Origin: Ehrlichia sp052043515
GTDB taxonomy: Bacteria > Pseudomonadota > Alphaproteobacteria > Rickettsiales > Anaplasmataceae
Assembly (NCBI GenBank): GCA_052043515.1
Contig: JBQEQX010000001.1
Coordinates: 310,001 to 374,000 of the forward strand
Direction: 5' to 3'
Length of the DNA: 64,000 bases
The notes under the pieces were generated by a model. It had not been told where the DNA came from, ran no database searches, and worked only from the letters and a program-made list of their open reading frames with translations. Made by a program: the position numbers and the translations under genes. Below, in pieces: positions 10,093 to 19,496 of this stretch (position 1 is the stretch's first letter; every line of letters begins with the position of its first letter).

Positions 10093-10913
10093 AAATTAAA
10101 CCTACGTCTGCACAAATAAGAGGAGCTGTAACAGAAAAAAACACAATTTTTAAACTGACCACTCACTTTCCTACGATTAATATCGCAAAAATGCTTTACC
10201 ATCTGGTCATAGATCACAAGAATCAACCTTGCAACTAGCTCTCTGTGACTTTCATGTTTCTCTGAATTTTTTACAGCGTTCAAGTAACATTCCCTAGTTC
10301 GTGCAATACTATCAAGAAGGCAAGGGCGTAGTTCTGCTGCAATATCTACCATACTTAACAATAAACTAGCAACCTTATTTTCTTTACAAACATCACTATC
10401 AGAACTGTTGTTATTATATTCCCGTTTTGCAACAATGATTTTAACAGCTTCATTTATATCACGTACTAACTTATCAACAATCTCATCGTCACACCTGCAT
10501 TCTTGAGACAGTATATACTTCAAAACACGACAGTAAATAAACGACAGAAAATACATTTGAGACATCATTAGTACTGTACGACCGCAACGATCATTTAATC
10601 TATCAGGCTCCTCCTCACTATTTTCTAATATGTCCATAAGCATTGTGTAATTTCTATAGTCGCATTCTCTGAGATTTATCACGATATGAGTATCAGTGTG
10701 ATACAGAACAGAAACACTTTCTTTGTGGCCAACAATAGGATCACCTTGTTTACAGTCAATATAAGACGTAGCATTTTGATAAAAAGAAGAGAAAATAGCT
10801 AACATCGCTAACACATCTTCATCATTTAAACCGCAACTTCTTAGAAAACATTCTAAATAGCTACTGTTGTAATTCATAATAACATCCGGCCTTAACTCTT
10901 CATACAACACCAC
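10062..10913 (-). CDS. N-terminal part of the ~1,170-residue protein, unknown function
   Basis: The first 283 codons of the split large gene, from a GTG at 10913 preceded by GGAG. It is helical and Cys-rich, with no signal peptide, unlike the other large proteins in the window. The last 30 codons (NCVFFCYSSSYLC and onward) may be read in the wrong frame: an A7 run at 10135-10141 offers an alternative reading, VFSVTAPLICADVGLICAKF. The N-terminus may therefore join the middle fragment by more than one correction. Unrecognised family. Confidence 0.6.
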   Translation of the reverse strand: MVLYEELRPDVIMNYNSSYLECFLRSCGLNDEDVLAMLAIFSSFYQNATSYIDCKQGDPIVGHKESVSVLYHTDTHIVINLRECDYRNYTMLMDILENSEEEPDRLNDRCGRTVLMMSQMYFLSFIYCRVLKYILSQECRCDDEIVDKLVRDINEAVKIIVAKREYNNNSSDSDVCKENKVASLLLSMVDIAAELRPCLLDSIARTRECYLNAVKNSEKHESHRELVARLILVIYDQMVKHFCDINRRKVSGQFKNCVFFCYSSSYLCRRRFNLCKIQKLFFC

Positions 10914-11127
10914 AATACTCCATTAAAAAACACATAAATCACGATACAGGGTACGTATAACCTATTAATAATAACAATATAGCAGTTATTTTATAAATAT
11001 ATTCCAATAAAGCAAGCCACTATTACATCAGTCCACAATACCGTTCCATCATACGACTCCCATATTAGAAATATCTTAATATAAGAACTCTTAAAACGGC
11101 AAAAATCTATTAAAATATTAAAAATAC

Positions 11128-12385
11128 TTATAAGATTGTTAAAAAAATCTTATCGTACAAACTACCGTATAAGTTATCTACAATTACTTCTTGCTGCTCA
11201 CCAGTTTCCATATCCTTCACCTGTACCGTATTATTTTTGAGTTCCTCATCTCCAAAAATCAAAACTATACTTTTATCATTTGCTTGCCTCAATTCACTCC
11301 TTAAACTTGCAATCTTATAGTTCCAATGAACACATATACCTTTACAACGTAACTCATAAGCAAGTTTTACTGCATAAATTCTCGCATTTTCTCCTATAGG
11401 CACCAATACTACACTTTTTAGGGCATTCATGCTCATAATCTATCAAAGCACTAATTCTCTCAATTCCCATTGCAAAACCGACAGCAGGCGTGTCACACCC
11501 CCCCATAGATTCAACTAATTTATCATATCTGCCACCAGCAATAACTGCATTTTGAGATCCCAGTTGAGATGTTGTAAATTCAAATACTGTTTTACAATAA
11601 TAATCCAACCCTCTCACTATATTATGATTCAATACATAAGGAATACGCAATTCATTTAATCCATTAAGAACTTCTTTAAAAAAATCCCTGGAATATTGTG
11701 TATAAAAATTTGCAATACTTGGAGCATTTAATAAAATTTCACGATCTTCTTGAGACTTTGAATCTAATACCCTTAAAGGATTAGTTACAAGTCTGTGCTG
11801 ACTATCTTCTGATAGATTTTCTTTGTATTTGCTTAAATACTCTATAAGACTGAGCTTATATGAGTTCATAGTTTCTTTGTCTCCTAAAAAATTAATTTCT
11901 AGTGTGATATTATTCAGCAACTTTAACTCATTTAAAATGCTATAGCCCAAGGCTATCATTTCAACATCTGCAAGAGGGTTACTACTTCCAAAAAATTCAA
12001 AATTCACTTGATGAAATTGCCTCTGACGACATTTTTGAGGTCTCTCATAACGAAATACTGGACCACTAGAAAACAATTTTACAGGAACAACAAAATTTTT
12101 GCTGATCAACAATCTTACAATAGCCGAAGTAAATTCAGGTCTCAGAGTAATACTGTCACCACTCTTATCTTGGAAATTATACATTTCCTTTGTCACAATA
12201 TCAGAATCATCTCCTAGGGTTTTCTTAAATACCTCAGTGAATTCAATAATTGGAGTATCAACAGGCACAAATCCATACCTAGTCGCCATCTCCTGAGATA
12301 GTCTCTGTATATGTTGGAATTTGTAAAATTCAGGGCCAAACAAATCCTTAGTTCCCCTTACTTCCCTCAATTTACTACGCTGCAT
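11128..12385 (-). CDS. hisS: histidyl-tRNA synthetase, frameshifted
   Basis: Charges tRNA-His with histidine and is essential. It is a class II synthetase: REVRGTKDLFGPE at the start, motif 2 in GPVFRYERPQKCRQRQFHQ, histidine-specific LDYYCKTVFE and AGGRYDKLVES, and motif 3 GFAMGIERI. The C-terminal anticodon-binding domain (VLVPIGENARIYA) is in another frame. Removing one T from the run at 11415-11419 gives CPKSVVLVPIGEN and a protein of 418 residues, normal for HisS. Because the cell cannot lose this gene, the frameshift is most likely an error in the sequence. Confidence 0.93.
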
Positions 12386-12561
12386 AAGACCACATTCCCG
12401 TACTCAAAACCCATCTTATTTCACACTATATACATATTACTTAAAACAATCTATAAAAATACACCTTTTATTTTATTACGTTATACATTGTAAAAAAAGA
12501 TAATTGCTAAACTACATATGGGGATATATAATGGGAAACTGCACAAATTTATAAACACGTA

Positions 12562-13296
12562 ATGGAAAACAAAAAAAAAATCTATGAAGGAAAGGCAAAA
12601 ATTGTGTTCTCAACTCCAAATCCATCAGAAGTGATACAATATTTCAAAGATGAAGTCACAGCTTTTAACAAGGAAAAAACAGACAACGTATGTGGAAAGG
12701 GAACAATCAATAACCACATTAGTGCCTTTTTAATGAAAGAGCTTGCAAACAAAGGAATAAAAACACATTTCATATCTTTACTAAATAAAAGAGAACAATT
12801 AGTAAAGCAGGTAACAATGGTACCGATTGAGATTGTAGTTAGAAATTTATCAGCTGGTAATTTTAGTAGAAAATTTCGCATAGAGGAAGGAACAGAACTT
12901 AGATTTCCCATTATCGAATTTTATTACAAAAATGATGAACTACTCGATCCTATGGTAAGTGAGGAACATATTTTAAGTTTTCAATGGCTAACACACCGAG
13001 AATTGGAAGAAATAAAAACACTATCTTTGCGCATTAACAACATTCTTACAGATCTTTTTCGCGATGTAAACATTAAGTTAGTAGACTTTAAAATAGAGTT
13101 TGGAAAATTACACAATAATCAACAATCAGATGACTTACTCTTAGCAGATGAAATAAGTCCTGATACATGCAGGCTATGGGACACACACACACACAAAAGG
13201 TTAGATAAAGATTGCTACCGACTTAATCTCGGAAACATTATGGAAGCATACAAAGAGGTAGCTCAACGCTTAAACGCTATACCAAGCCATACATGA
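12562..13296 (+). CDS. purC: phosphoribosylaminoimidazole-succinocarboxamide synthase (SAICAR synthetase)
   Basis: Joins CAIR and aspartate in de novo purine synthesis, using ATP. The 244 residues open with KKIYEGKAKIVFST, the ATP-binding glycine loop of the family. KTDNVCGKGTINN, VPIEIVVRNLSAGNFSRK, LVDFKIEFGK, LADEISPDTCRLWD and the C-terminal LDKDCYRLNLG follow, the full set of family motifs in order. The gene is intact and runs divergently from hisS. Confidence 0.95.
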   Translation: MENKKKIYEGKAKIVFSTPNPSEVIQYFKDEVTAFNKEKTDNVCGKGTINNHISAFLMKELANKGIKTHFISLLNKREQLVKQVTMVPIEIVVRNLSAGNFSRKFRIEEGTELRFPIIEFYYKNDELLDPMVSEEHILSFQWLTHRELEEIKTLSLRINNILTDLFRDVNIKLVDFKIEFGKLHNNQQSDDLLLADEISPDTCRLWDTHTHKRLDKDCYRLNLGNIMEAYKEVAQRLNAIPSHT

Positions 13297-13606
13297 ACAC
13301 AATAAACCTCCCACTGCATCGGTAGAGTATTTTAACATTTCATATTTTATTTTCAAAACTAACGCACTAATATCATACCTAACAACGTATCTTATTATTA
13401 TCTTTATAAGCTACTTTTAATACGTATCCACTCAAAATCTTTCGCTCACACTGTAAAATACAAAATATCACACACGTCAGTAACATTTATAATGTTAACA
13501 TAAATAAAACTACATTCTATCATTAAAATTAGCATTAGGAATTGTAATGTAGATAAATTTTTAAATAACTTCTAATTGCAAATGTATTATTTTTTATGCT
13601 AACAAC
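13297..13606. other. convergent spacer
   Basis: AT-rich spacer between purC and the end of the minus-strand large-gene block. No gene or strong hairpin seen. Confidence 0.35.
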
Positions 13607-14142
13607 CTATCTTGACTTCATTCCAAAGCAAAGAACTTTCTTATTAGAACGAGGAGTAGCATTTGAATAATAACTATTATTTCTTTGTGCAATCAACATC
13701 TTTAAAGTTCCTTCTAACATTAATAGTTCATTATCTACAAAATCTATATCTTTTTTTCAAAATCACCACTACGTCACTATCCAATGGCTTACACGAATTG
13801 ATATTCCTTTTTTATGCATTTATAAGTATTTTTTAAACAATCATTTTGTTTTAATAAATCATTAGAAGCATCATCTAAGCAAAAATCAACTGAAGCACAA
13901 GGATATGTAATAACAGAAGTATTCAGTTTTCTTATGCTCCACATACGATTTACAATAATATCTCTTTGAAAACAAAGACTTAATACTTTAGATTCTATTA
14001 CTCTATTTGCAGACAAATATTCATCAAGATCATAGTCTCCAAACACAGAATCAGCTGATTTCACATGTTCATCATGAATATATTCAATCACTCTTCTCTT
14101 GAGTCTACCATACTTTCCCTTTCTACATATAAGGATTTTATC
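13607..14142 (-). CDS. C-terminal segment of a ~535-residue protein of unknown function (frameshifted)
   Basis: The segment starts in the frame joined at the A8 run 14143-14150 (FFDKILICRKGKYG), continues through the open stretch 13789-14091 (VIEYIHDEHVKSADSVFGDY), and ends at the stop 13607-13609. Two one-base deletions, in the T6 run at 13808-13813 and the T7 run at 13751-13757, carry the frame through LDSDVVVILKKDIDFVDN to the basic tail VLCFGMKSR. No motif is recognised. The whole gene needs five one-base removals; 1,613 minus 5 is a multiple of three. Confidence 0.55.
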
Positions 14143-14830
14143 AAAAAAAATACTCTATCTCTTTATTTATTAGATTAAACTGTAATCTAAGAACACCTTC
14201 CATCTCTTTACATACGCTAAGTATATTTTTCGTTGGCAAAGCATGCTCTAAACATGGTTTCAAGTTTAAAACTATTTTTTTATATATTTCCATCTCTGTA
14301 GATTCAATATCATTAGTATCAACACACTCACTAATTTCTGTAAAGTCTGCAGCAATTCTAGAATAAATATCTTTTAAATAATTTTTTAACATGTAAAGTA
14401 GTAGCGTTGCCTTTTTTCTTCCAACGTTTTCTCCGAAAATAATGTGCTTTACTAATATTCTGAGCGGTACCATGCCAATACTTGAAATATCAAAAGATCT
14501 TTGTATTAAATTACAAATACTATCGCCATCAATAACATCTTCAGATTCTAATATATATGATATAGAGGAAATAAAGTTTTCTTTAAAAGAATCAATAATT
14601 TTTATATTAGAACGTACTTCAACAAATACTTTTTCCAGCTCATCCAAAACCGTATGAACCTCTGAATCTATATGATTTCTGATTTCATATATATCTTCCT
14701 GAGTCATATACTCTCTATTAGCGCATAATATTTTTTCCTGCTGATTTGCAAAATCTAGAGTTATACGACAATTTTCCTCCACCTGCTTTATCTTTGCAAC
14801 CAACATTTTTTTTATTTGCTTTTTTTGCAC
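14141..14830 (-). CDS. middle segment of the ~535-residue protein, unknown function
   Basis: A 229-codon frame, helical and charged, beginning KKQIKKMLVAKIKQVEENC. The start is probably artificial: removing one base from the A7 run at 14831-14837 connects it to VNYVISRMVEFFVQ upstream. The C-terminal end stops at the A8 run and continues after one-base removal. No enzyme motif or membrane helix is evident. Confidence 0.6.
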   Translation of the reverse strand: MQKKQIKKMLVAKIKQVEENCRITLDFANQQEKILCANREYMTQEDIYEIRNHIDSEVHTVLDELEKVFVEVRSNIKIIDSFKENFISSISYILESEDVIDGDSICNLIQRSFDISSIGMVPLRILVKHIIFGENVGRKKATLLLYMLKNYLKDIYSRIAADFTEISECVDTNDIESTEMEIYKKIVLNLKPCLEHALPTKNILSVCKEMEGVLRLQFNLINKEIEYFF

Positions 14831-14886
14831 AAAAAAACTCTACCATCCTGCTTATTACATAGTTAACAGCCTTTCTAACAGGGATA

Positions 14887-15219
14887 TCATTCAACAATAT
14901 TTTTTTTACCTTGTAATAAAGTAATAATAGGCTCTGTTAATATATTAGGAGTATGCTGTAATATCCTAGGTGCTGATATAGAGCTATTTAATGTTTTAAA
15001 GTACAGAATCAGTACATTATAAAATTGTAGATTATACTCATACATGATCAGCATGGTTCTTAAATTTTCTAAGATTTCTTTCTCTACCGTTAACAAATGC
15101 ACCATCTTTTGAACATATCCAACGTCCTGCAATTCACCATCAACATACGACGGAATGTTTAAAAGTGAAGTATTAGATTTTTCACCAGCATCACAGGTAA
15201 AAACATACTCGCCATTCAT
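14887..15219 (-). CDS. N-terminal segment of the ~535-residue protein, related to the larger gene at 18.98-22.5 kb
   Basis: Starts MNGEYVFTCDAGEKSN without a signal peptide. Residues ~60-85 (MLIMYEYNLQFYNVLILYF) resemble the segment MMKINLQFYNGISLYV of the gene ending at 18,983, so the two are probably distant paralogues. The frame stops just after a T8 run at 14900-14907; one base less continues into ILLNDIPVRKAVNYVISRM. Function unknown. Confidence 0.6.
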   Translation of the reverse strand: MNGEYVFTCDAGEKSNTSLLNIPSYVDGELQDVGYVQKMVHLLTVEKEILENLRTMLIMYEYNLQFYNVLILYFKTLNSSISAPRILQHTPNILTEPIITLLQGKKNIVE

Positions 15220-15299
15220 ACTTATACATAATTTTTATTAAAACAATCAACTCACCGACAAACTACAATACATACAGCTACCTCTTAAGTCCAAAACTG

Positions 15300-16019
15300 T
15301 CAAATAACAATGCTATTACTTGTAACTCCTGGATCAACTTGCTGAGCTAAACTAACATCCAATTTTGGATTATCATCAACTAATCTCACTCCATATCGCT
15401 GCAGATATTCCTTTAAACTAATCCTATAATCAGACCTTTTTTTATGTAACTCATCCCGCTTTACAGAACGTGACTGTGTATAAGATTCCATCATCTTGAG
15501 ATACTCTGTCCTACTATTTAGTACATGCGACAAGATAAGATCGATACACGTGTCAAGACAACCGGTAACGATTATAGCTCGTACCACAGCATTTGCAACA
15601 TAATTAAGACCAGCAGGTTTCACATTAAATACAAACAAGCCATCTTCTTCCTTAAACTTCATTGTTTTTGAATCACAAGCACTTGAACAAACGGTTGCTA
15701 ATTTCATTATATTTCGCATGGAGTCTCTAGATTCCTCATCATAAACACCACATACGTAAACAATACGTGAGACTATACGTTCAATATAGTCTTTATTGAT
15801 ACAACCTGTCTCATAGCTATCTTGCAGAATTTTATCATACTCTTTCTTGTATGATTTTATTTCCTTTAGAAGTGCTTCCAACCTTTTTCCTAGTTCGTCT
15901 TCTTTCACTATATCATTTACTTGCTTGCAAATCTCATTATACTTGTCCGTTAATTCTTGAATACGTAATTCTAAAAATTTAGAATAGCAAACTGTCTCTA
16001 AAAAAGCAATAAACCGCAC
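15300..16019 (-). CDS. C-terminal part of a ~1,170-residue membrane-anchored protein
   Basis: Completes the second copy of a roughly 300-residue helical domain that begins in the preceding frame. It holds a coiled-coil stretch (RIQELTDKYNEICKQVNDIV) and SRIVYVCGVYDEESRDSMRN, the counterpart of SRIVYAFDVFDHDARDVRQN in the first copy. A long helical tail follows. The apparent GTG start at 16019 is within the domain, so it cannot be the true beginning; removing one base from the A6 run at 16000-16005 gives YCFLETVCYSKFLELR. Confidence 0.7.
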   Translation of the reverse strand: MRFIAFLETVCYSKFLELRIQELTDKYNEICKQVNDIVKEDELGKRLEALLKEIKSYKKEYDKILQDSYETGCINKDYIERIVSRIVYVCGVYDEESRDSMRNIMKLATVCSSACDSKTMKFKEEDGLFVFNVKPAGLNYVANAVVRAIIVTGCLDTCIDLILSHVLNSRTEYLKMMESYTQSRSVKRDELHKKRSDYRISLKEYLQRYGVRLVDDNPKLDVSLAQQVDPGVTSNSIVI

Positions 16020-18804
16020 GTTTAAAATAAACGTTACCTATAAGACCAGAAACAAAACCAACATTACTGCCAGGTAGTTTAGTAGATAATAATTTTCTTA
16101 CAAAGTGTAACGCCTTATTGTACCTAACACTATCGCTAGACAAAAAATCCTTAATAATTGGGAATATACTTTCAATCATTTCCATCAGTAATTTTGTATG
16201 ACTTGCCAGTAATGACTTAGTTTTAGAATCCTGGGCAACCTGTGTACCAAAACCACCCATAAGTATTGGCTCCGGTAATATATAGTCATGATCCTTTTGA
16301 GTAAAATCAAACCCTGCATCTTCCACAACTTTCTTCATTGTTCTATGCAAAAGTAGTGTACTTTCATGAATTTTCTGAATGCTTATACTCTGACTAACAT
16401 TCCTAAAGTACCAAGACACAGACTTAATCTTATTAAAAAAAGCCTGCACTTTAGTTTTTTTTGGAACATCACGTGGCTTTTTCTTAACAATAAACCTATC
16501 CATAAATAATGTTCTATCTTCCAATGGTAGGATACCGGTGGATACATCATAACATGTTTCATTGTGTATACGTTGCAGATATAATAACACTCCAACCAAA
16601 TCACTTGGCGTTACACCCCTTGCAATCTTATATTGTATTACACTTGACATACCTAACTTTCCAATAGCACTAGTAAGACAATTGTTACTGATTACATCTT
16701 CTATATGCTCTTCAGACTCAACTTCGTTGCGTACTATATTTCTAAACTTTACTAGATCAATAATATTTTGCCTAACATCTCGAGCATCGTGATCGAAAAC
16801 ATCAAAAGCATAAACTATACGAGATATAAAAAACTCAATATAAGTCTCGTTCCACCAACTAAATATTTCACATAATTCCAATAAAGCAATGCTGTAGTTA
16901 ACACAAGCTTCACGCGACCCATTGGACATTTCACCATTACAATCCAACATAAGTTTATAAAAAGTCATATAGTAATAGATCATCCTCTTGACATAGGTAT
17001 TTTTCAGAATATCATCATATGAGGATAACAGTCTAGATATAACACTACATTCCTCAGCAGATATAGTAGCATAGACGTCATTAACATTACGCATAATTGG
17101 AGAAAGATTGTCAGTAACTTCCATTAATTGTTTTGCGTGCCGTTTTTGTAGCAATTTCACATGGCCATTATCGAAACGACTATCAGTAAACTGTGGTTCT
17201 GGTATTACATAGTCACTTTTTCTTTCACGAAAAATCAAACCTGAACCTTCAATTATTTCTTTTAATGTGCCATGAAGCTTTGTCATTTCTTCATCGATTA
17301 TCCCAATATCAATAACACTAGATTCACTATCTCTTCTTTTACAAATAATAAACTCATCTATGAATAACTGCCTTTGTTGATGATATTGAAAAGATACAGT
17401 AGTACTAGGCTCATCATCATCATCTGACGCAAATGGATCGCAAGGCTCTGACGTGTTTTCGCTATCATCTGATACAAATGAATCGCAAGGCTCTGATGTG
17501 CTTTCGCTTTCTTGAATATCTCTACTCACAACACTCGCAGAATCTACAATGTCTATATCATGTCTGACACTAGACCCATCAGAACCTTGACTTTCCAATG
17601 CCACAACAGCTTGTTCTTCATGGAGAGTAAAATTAGAAGCACCATTGAAACCATCTTCTCTACTTTGATCACTACTATGTACTGACTCCACAATAACATT
17701 GTTAGATTTCACTGAGGTACTTACACCAGCAGCACCCAGATTCATGGCTACAGCTTCAGGTGTCTGTAACTCAGAAACACCATGAAGTCTCTCACTTAGT
17801 GAACCACTAGTACTTAGAGACAAATCATCACCATCATCCGAAGATTCCATACCTTTTAGATCACTTGTATCATTAGTAACAGTTTTACCTGTACTATCAG
17901 TACATTCAACCCGATCAGCAGACGTATTATGTAAAGAATAACCATTCTGATTTATAACACTCACAGAATCTACAACGTCTACATCAGGTATGATACTGGA
18001 TTCACCAGAACCTCGGCTTCCCATGTCTAATGCTGCAACAACTCGTTCTTCTGGCAAAGAAGAATCAGAAGCGCTGCTGAGCGCATCTTCCCTACTTTGA
18101 TCACTACCATGTTCTGACCCCACAATCACACTCTTAGATTTCACTGAGGTATTTACACCAGCAGAATTTGGGTTCGTAGCTATAGCTTTAGGTGTCTGCT
18201 GCCCAGAAACACTACGAAGTCTCTCCCTTAGAGAACTACTAGTATTTAGAGATAAAGTATCACCCCCATTCAAAGATTCCCCATCCTTTCGATTACTTGT
18301 ATCATTAGTAACCGTTTTACTAGTACTATCAGCGCAATGAATCCAGTCAGCAGACATATTATGTAAAGGAGAACTATCTGATTTATGCAAATCACTACTT
18401 TCTGGTACAACTTTTTTACTGATATCATTTGTATTTGCATTACCAGAACTACCAACACAATGGCCAGCAGACACACCATCCTTTAAAGAATAACTACCCG
18501 GCCTATGCAAGCCGTCTTCTGGCATAGTTTCTTTAGTAGATTTTGCACTATCCTGACTTATCTCACTTTTGTGTTCTACAACACACGGAAAATAACGTTG
18601 ATATTCAGAAGATTCATCAACAGCCACAGTATAATTTTGCTCATTAGAGAGCGGATCTCCCTCCTTCTCAGATGGCACTTCAAGTCCACTTGTCACCGCT
18701 TTACGAGACGATCTTAGTAACCTCGATATGCTCCATATAAGCAAAGCTAGTACCACAACTGCTATAAATATAACTAAAGCTACGTGTCTATTATAGTTAT
18801 CCAT
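15979..18804 (-). CDS. N-terminal part of a ~1,170-residue membrane-anchored protein with duplicated domains
   Basis: From the ATG at 18804 (GGGA site just upstream) it encodes MDNYNRHVALVIFIAVVV, a single N-terminal membrane helix. A long Ser/Thr/Asp-rich linker follows, in which a 144-residue block is duplicated. Next comes a helical domain with FIDEFIICKRR, the segment LHGTLKEIIEGSGLIF, YVIPEPQF and SRIVYAFDVF. A second copy of the domain begins LFMDRFIVKKKPR with LHRTMKKVVEDAGFDF and YILPEPILM, and runs over the frame break into the next fragment. The layout suggests a membrane-tethered protein with a flexible stalk and two paralogous helical modules. The family is unknown. Confidence 0.72.
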   Translation of the reverse strand: MDNYNRHVALVIFIAVVVLALLIWSISRLLRSSRKAVTSGLEVPSEKEGDPLSNEQNYTVAVDESSEYQRYFPCVVEHKSEISQDSAKSTKETMPEDGLHRPGSYSLKDGVSAGHCVGSSGNANTNDISKKVVPESSDLHKSDSSPLHNMSADWIHCADSTSKTVTNDTSNRKDGESLNGGDTLSLNTSSSLRERLRSVSGQQTPKAIATNPNSAGVNTSVKSKSVIVGSEHGSDQSREDALSSASDSSLPEERVVAALDMGSRGSGESSIIPDVDVVDSVSVINQNGYSLHNTSADRVECTDSTGKTVTNDTSDLKGMESSDDGDDLSLSTSGSLSERLHGVSELQTPEAVAMNLGAAGVSTSVKSNNVIVESVHSSDQSREDGFNGASNFTLHEEQAVVALESQGSDGSSVRHDIDIVDSASVVSRDIQESESTSEPCDSFVSDDSENTSEPCDPFASDDDDEPSTTVSFQYHQQRQLFIDEFIICKRRDSESSVIDIGIIDEEMTKLHGTLKEIIEGSGLIFRERKSDYVIPEPQFTDSRFDNGHVKLLQKRHAKQLMEVTDNLSPIMRNVNDVYATISAEECSVISRLLSSYDDILKNTYVKRMIYYYMTFYKLMLDCNGEMSNGSREACVNYSIALLELCEIFSWWNETYIEFFISRIVYAFDVFDHDARDVRQNIIDLVKFRNIVRNEVESEEHIEDVISNNCLTSAIGKLGMSSVIQYKIARGVTPSDLVGVLLYLQRIHNETCYDVSTGILPLEDRTLFMDRFIVKKKPRDVPKKTKVQAFFNKIKSVSWYFRNVSQSISIQKIHESTLLLHRTMKKVVEDAGFDFTQKDHDYILPEPILMGGFGTQVAQDSKTKSLLASHTKLLMEMIESIFPIIKDFLSSDSVRYNKALHFVRKLLSTKLPGSNVGFVSGLIGNVYFKRAVYCFFRDSLLF
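17438..18365 (-). repeat. in-frame duplication (432 bp, 144 residues) plus a 45-bp mini-repeat in the linker
   Basis: The block containing CAGACATATT at 18351 recurs as CAGACGTATT at 17919, a 432-base period. Matching protein pieces are CADSTSKTVTNDTS / CTDSTGKTVTNDTS and DQSREDALSSAS / DQSREDGFNGAS. Further on, SEPCDSFVSDD and SEPCDPFASDD repeat at 45 bases. Both periods keep frame. Confidence 0.75.
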
Positions 18805-18982
18805 ATTAATCCCAATAAAAATCTGCATTAATATATTGCAATATATTAATATTTTAACTAATTAGCTAGATTATTATACAATAAAAAAAGCGCGTTGCCT
18901 ATTAAAAACTTAACTATATAACTAACATATACATAAAGTAAAATTATTTTAGCATTGGTACTTTTTTTATTTTAAATACGCA

Positions 18983-19486
18983 TTATGCAGAACATTGTGA
19001 TAATAAAGTGGCGCCAACCTGCTGTACAGATGGACTTAACACTTCTTCGTTTAATCTACTTACACTAGTGAAGTATTTAGTGAAATCTATTTTAACACGT
19101 TCCTTACGCATAGCTGCACGATATATACAATCCAATGAAAGACGTATTGCTTTCACAACATCAAAAACAACATTATCATAATCAGTACTACTTATATCTC
19201 GTACTCGAATATCTTTTAGTGACTCTGCCACCATGGGTCTTAATGATACCGCAATAAAATTTTCACAAAAATGCTCAGAGCAACTATCAAGCTTATCCAA
19301 TAGCTTTTGTGATTTAATACGCCGCACCAAGGGAATTTTATTACTTTGTTTTTCTTTTACATACTTCCTGACTATGTTAGTAATTTCATCACGCATATTA
19401 CGTATTTCTTCACAAAATCCGGTAAACACCGTACCAGATATTGCCTCATAATGTCCCGGTAATAAAAGTGCATCAACTAACAACAT
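18983..19486 (-). CDS. C-terminal fragment of a ~1,160-residue membrane-anchored protein
   Basis: Helical C-terminal end, with no motif. Removing one base from the T6 run at 19507-19512 joins it to the preceding frame as AIKSAIEQRLMLLVDALLLP, so its ATG is internal. The combined frame of the four pieces from 22522 to 18983 minus three bases is a multiple of three. Confidence 0.62.
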   Translation of the reverse strand: MLLVDALLLPGHYEAISGTVFTGFCEEIRNMRDEITNIVRKYVKEKQSNKIPLVRRIKSQKLLDKLDSCSEHFCENFIAVSLRPMVAESLKDIRVRDISSTDYDNVVFDVVKAIRLSLDCIYRAAMRKERVKIDFTKYFTSVSRLNEEVLSPSVQQVGATLLSQCSA

Positions 19487-19496
19487 TAACCGTTGT

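Noticed and set aside
11128..12385. hisS as a true pseudogene or programmed frameshift
   Set aside because: The gene is essential, no slippery-site architecture is known in HisS, and one base restores the full-length enzyme.
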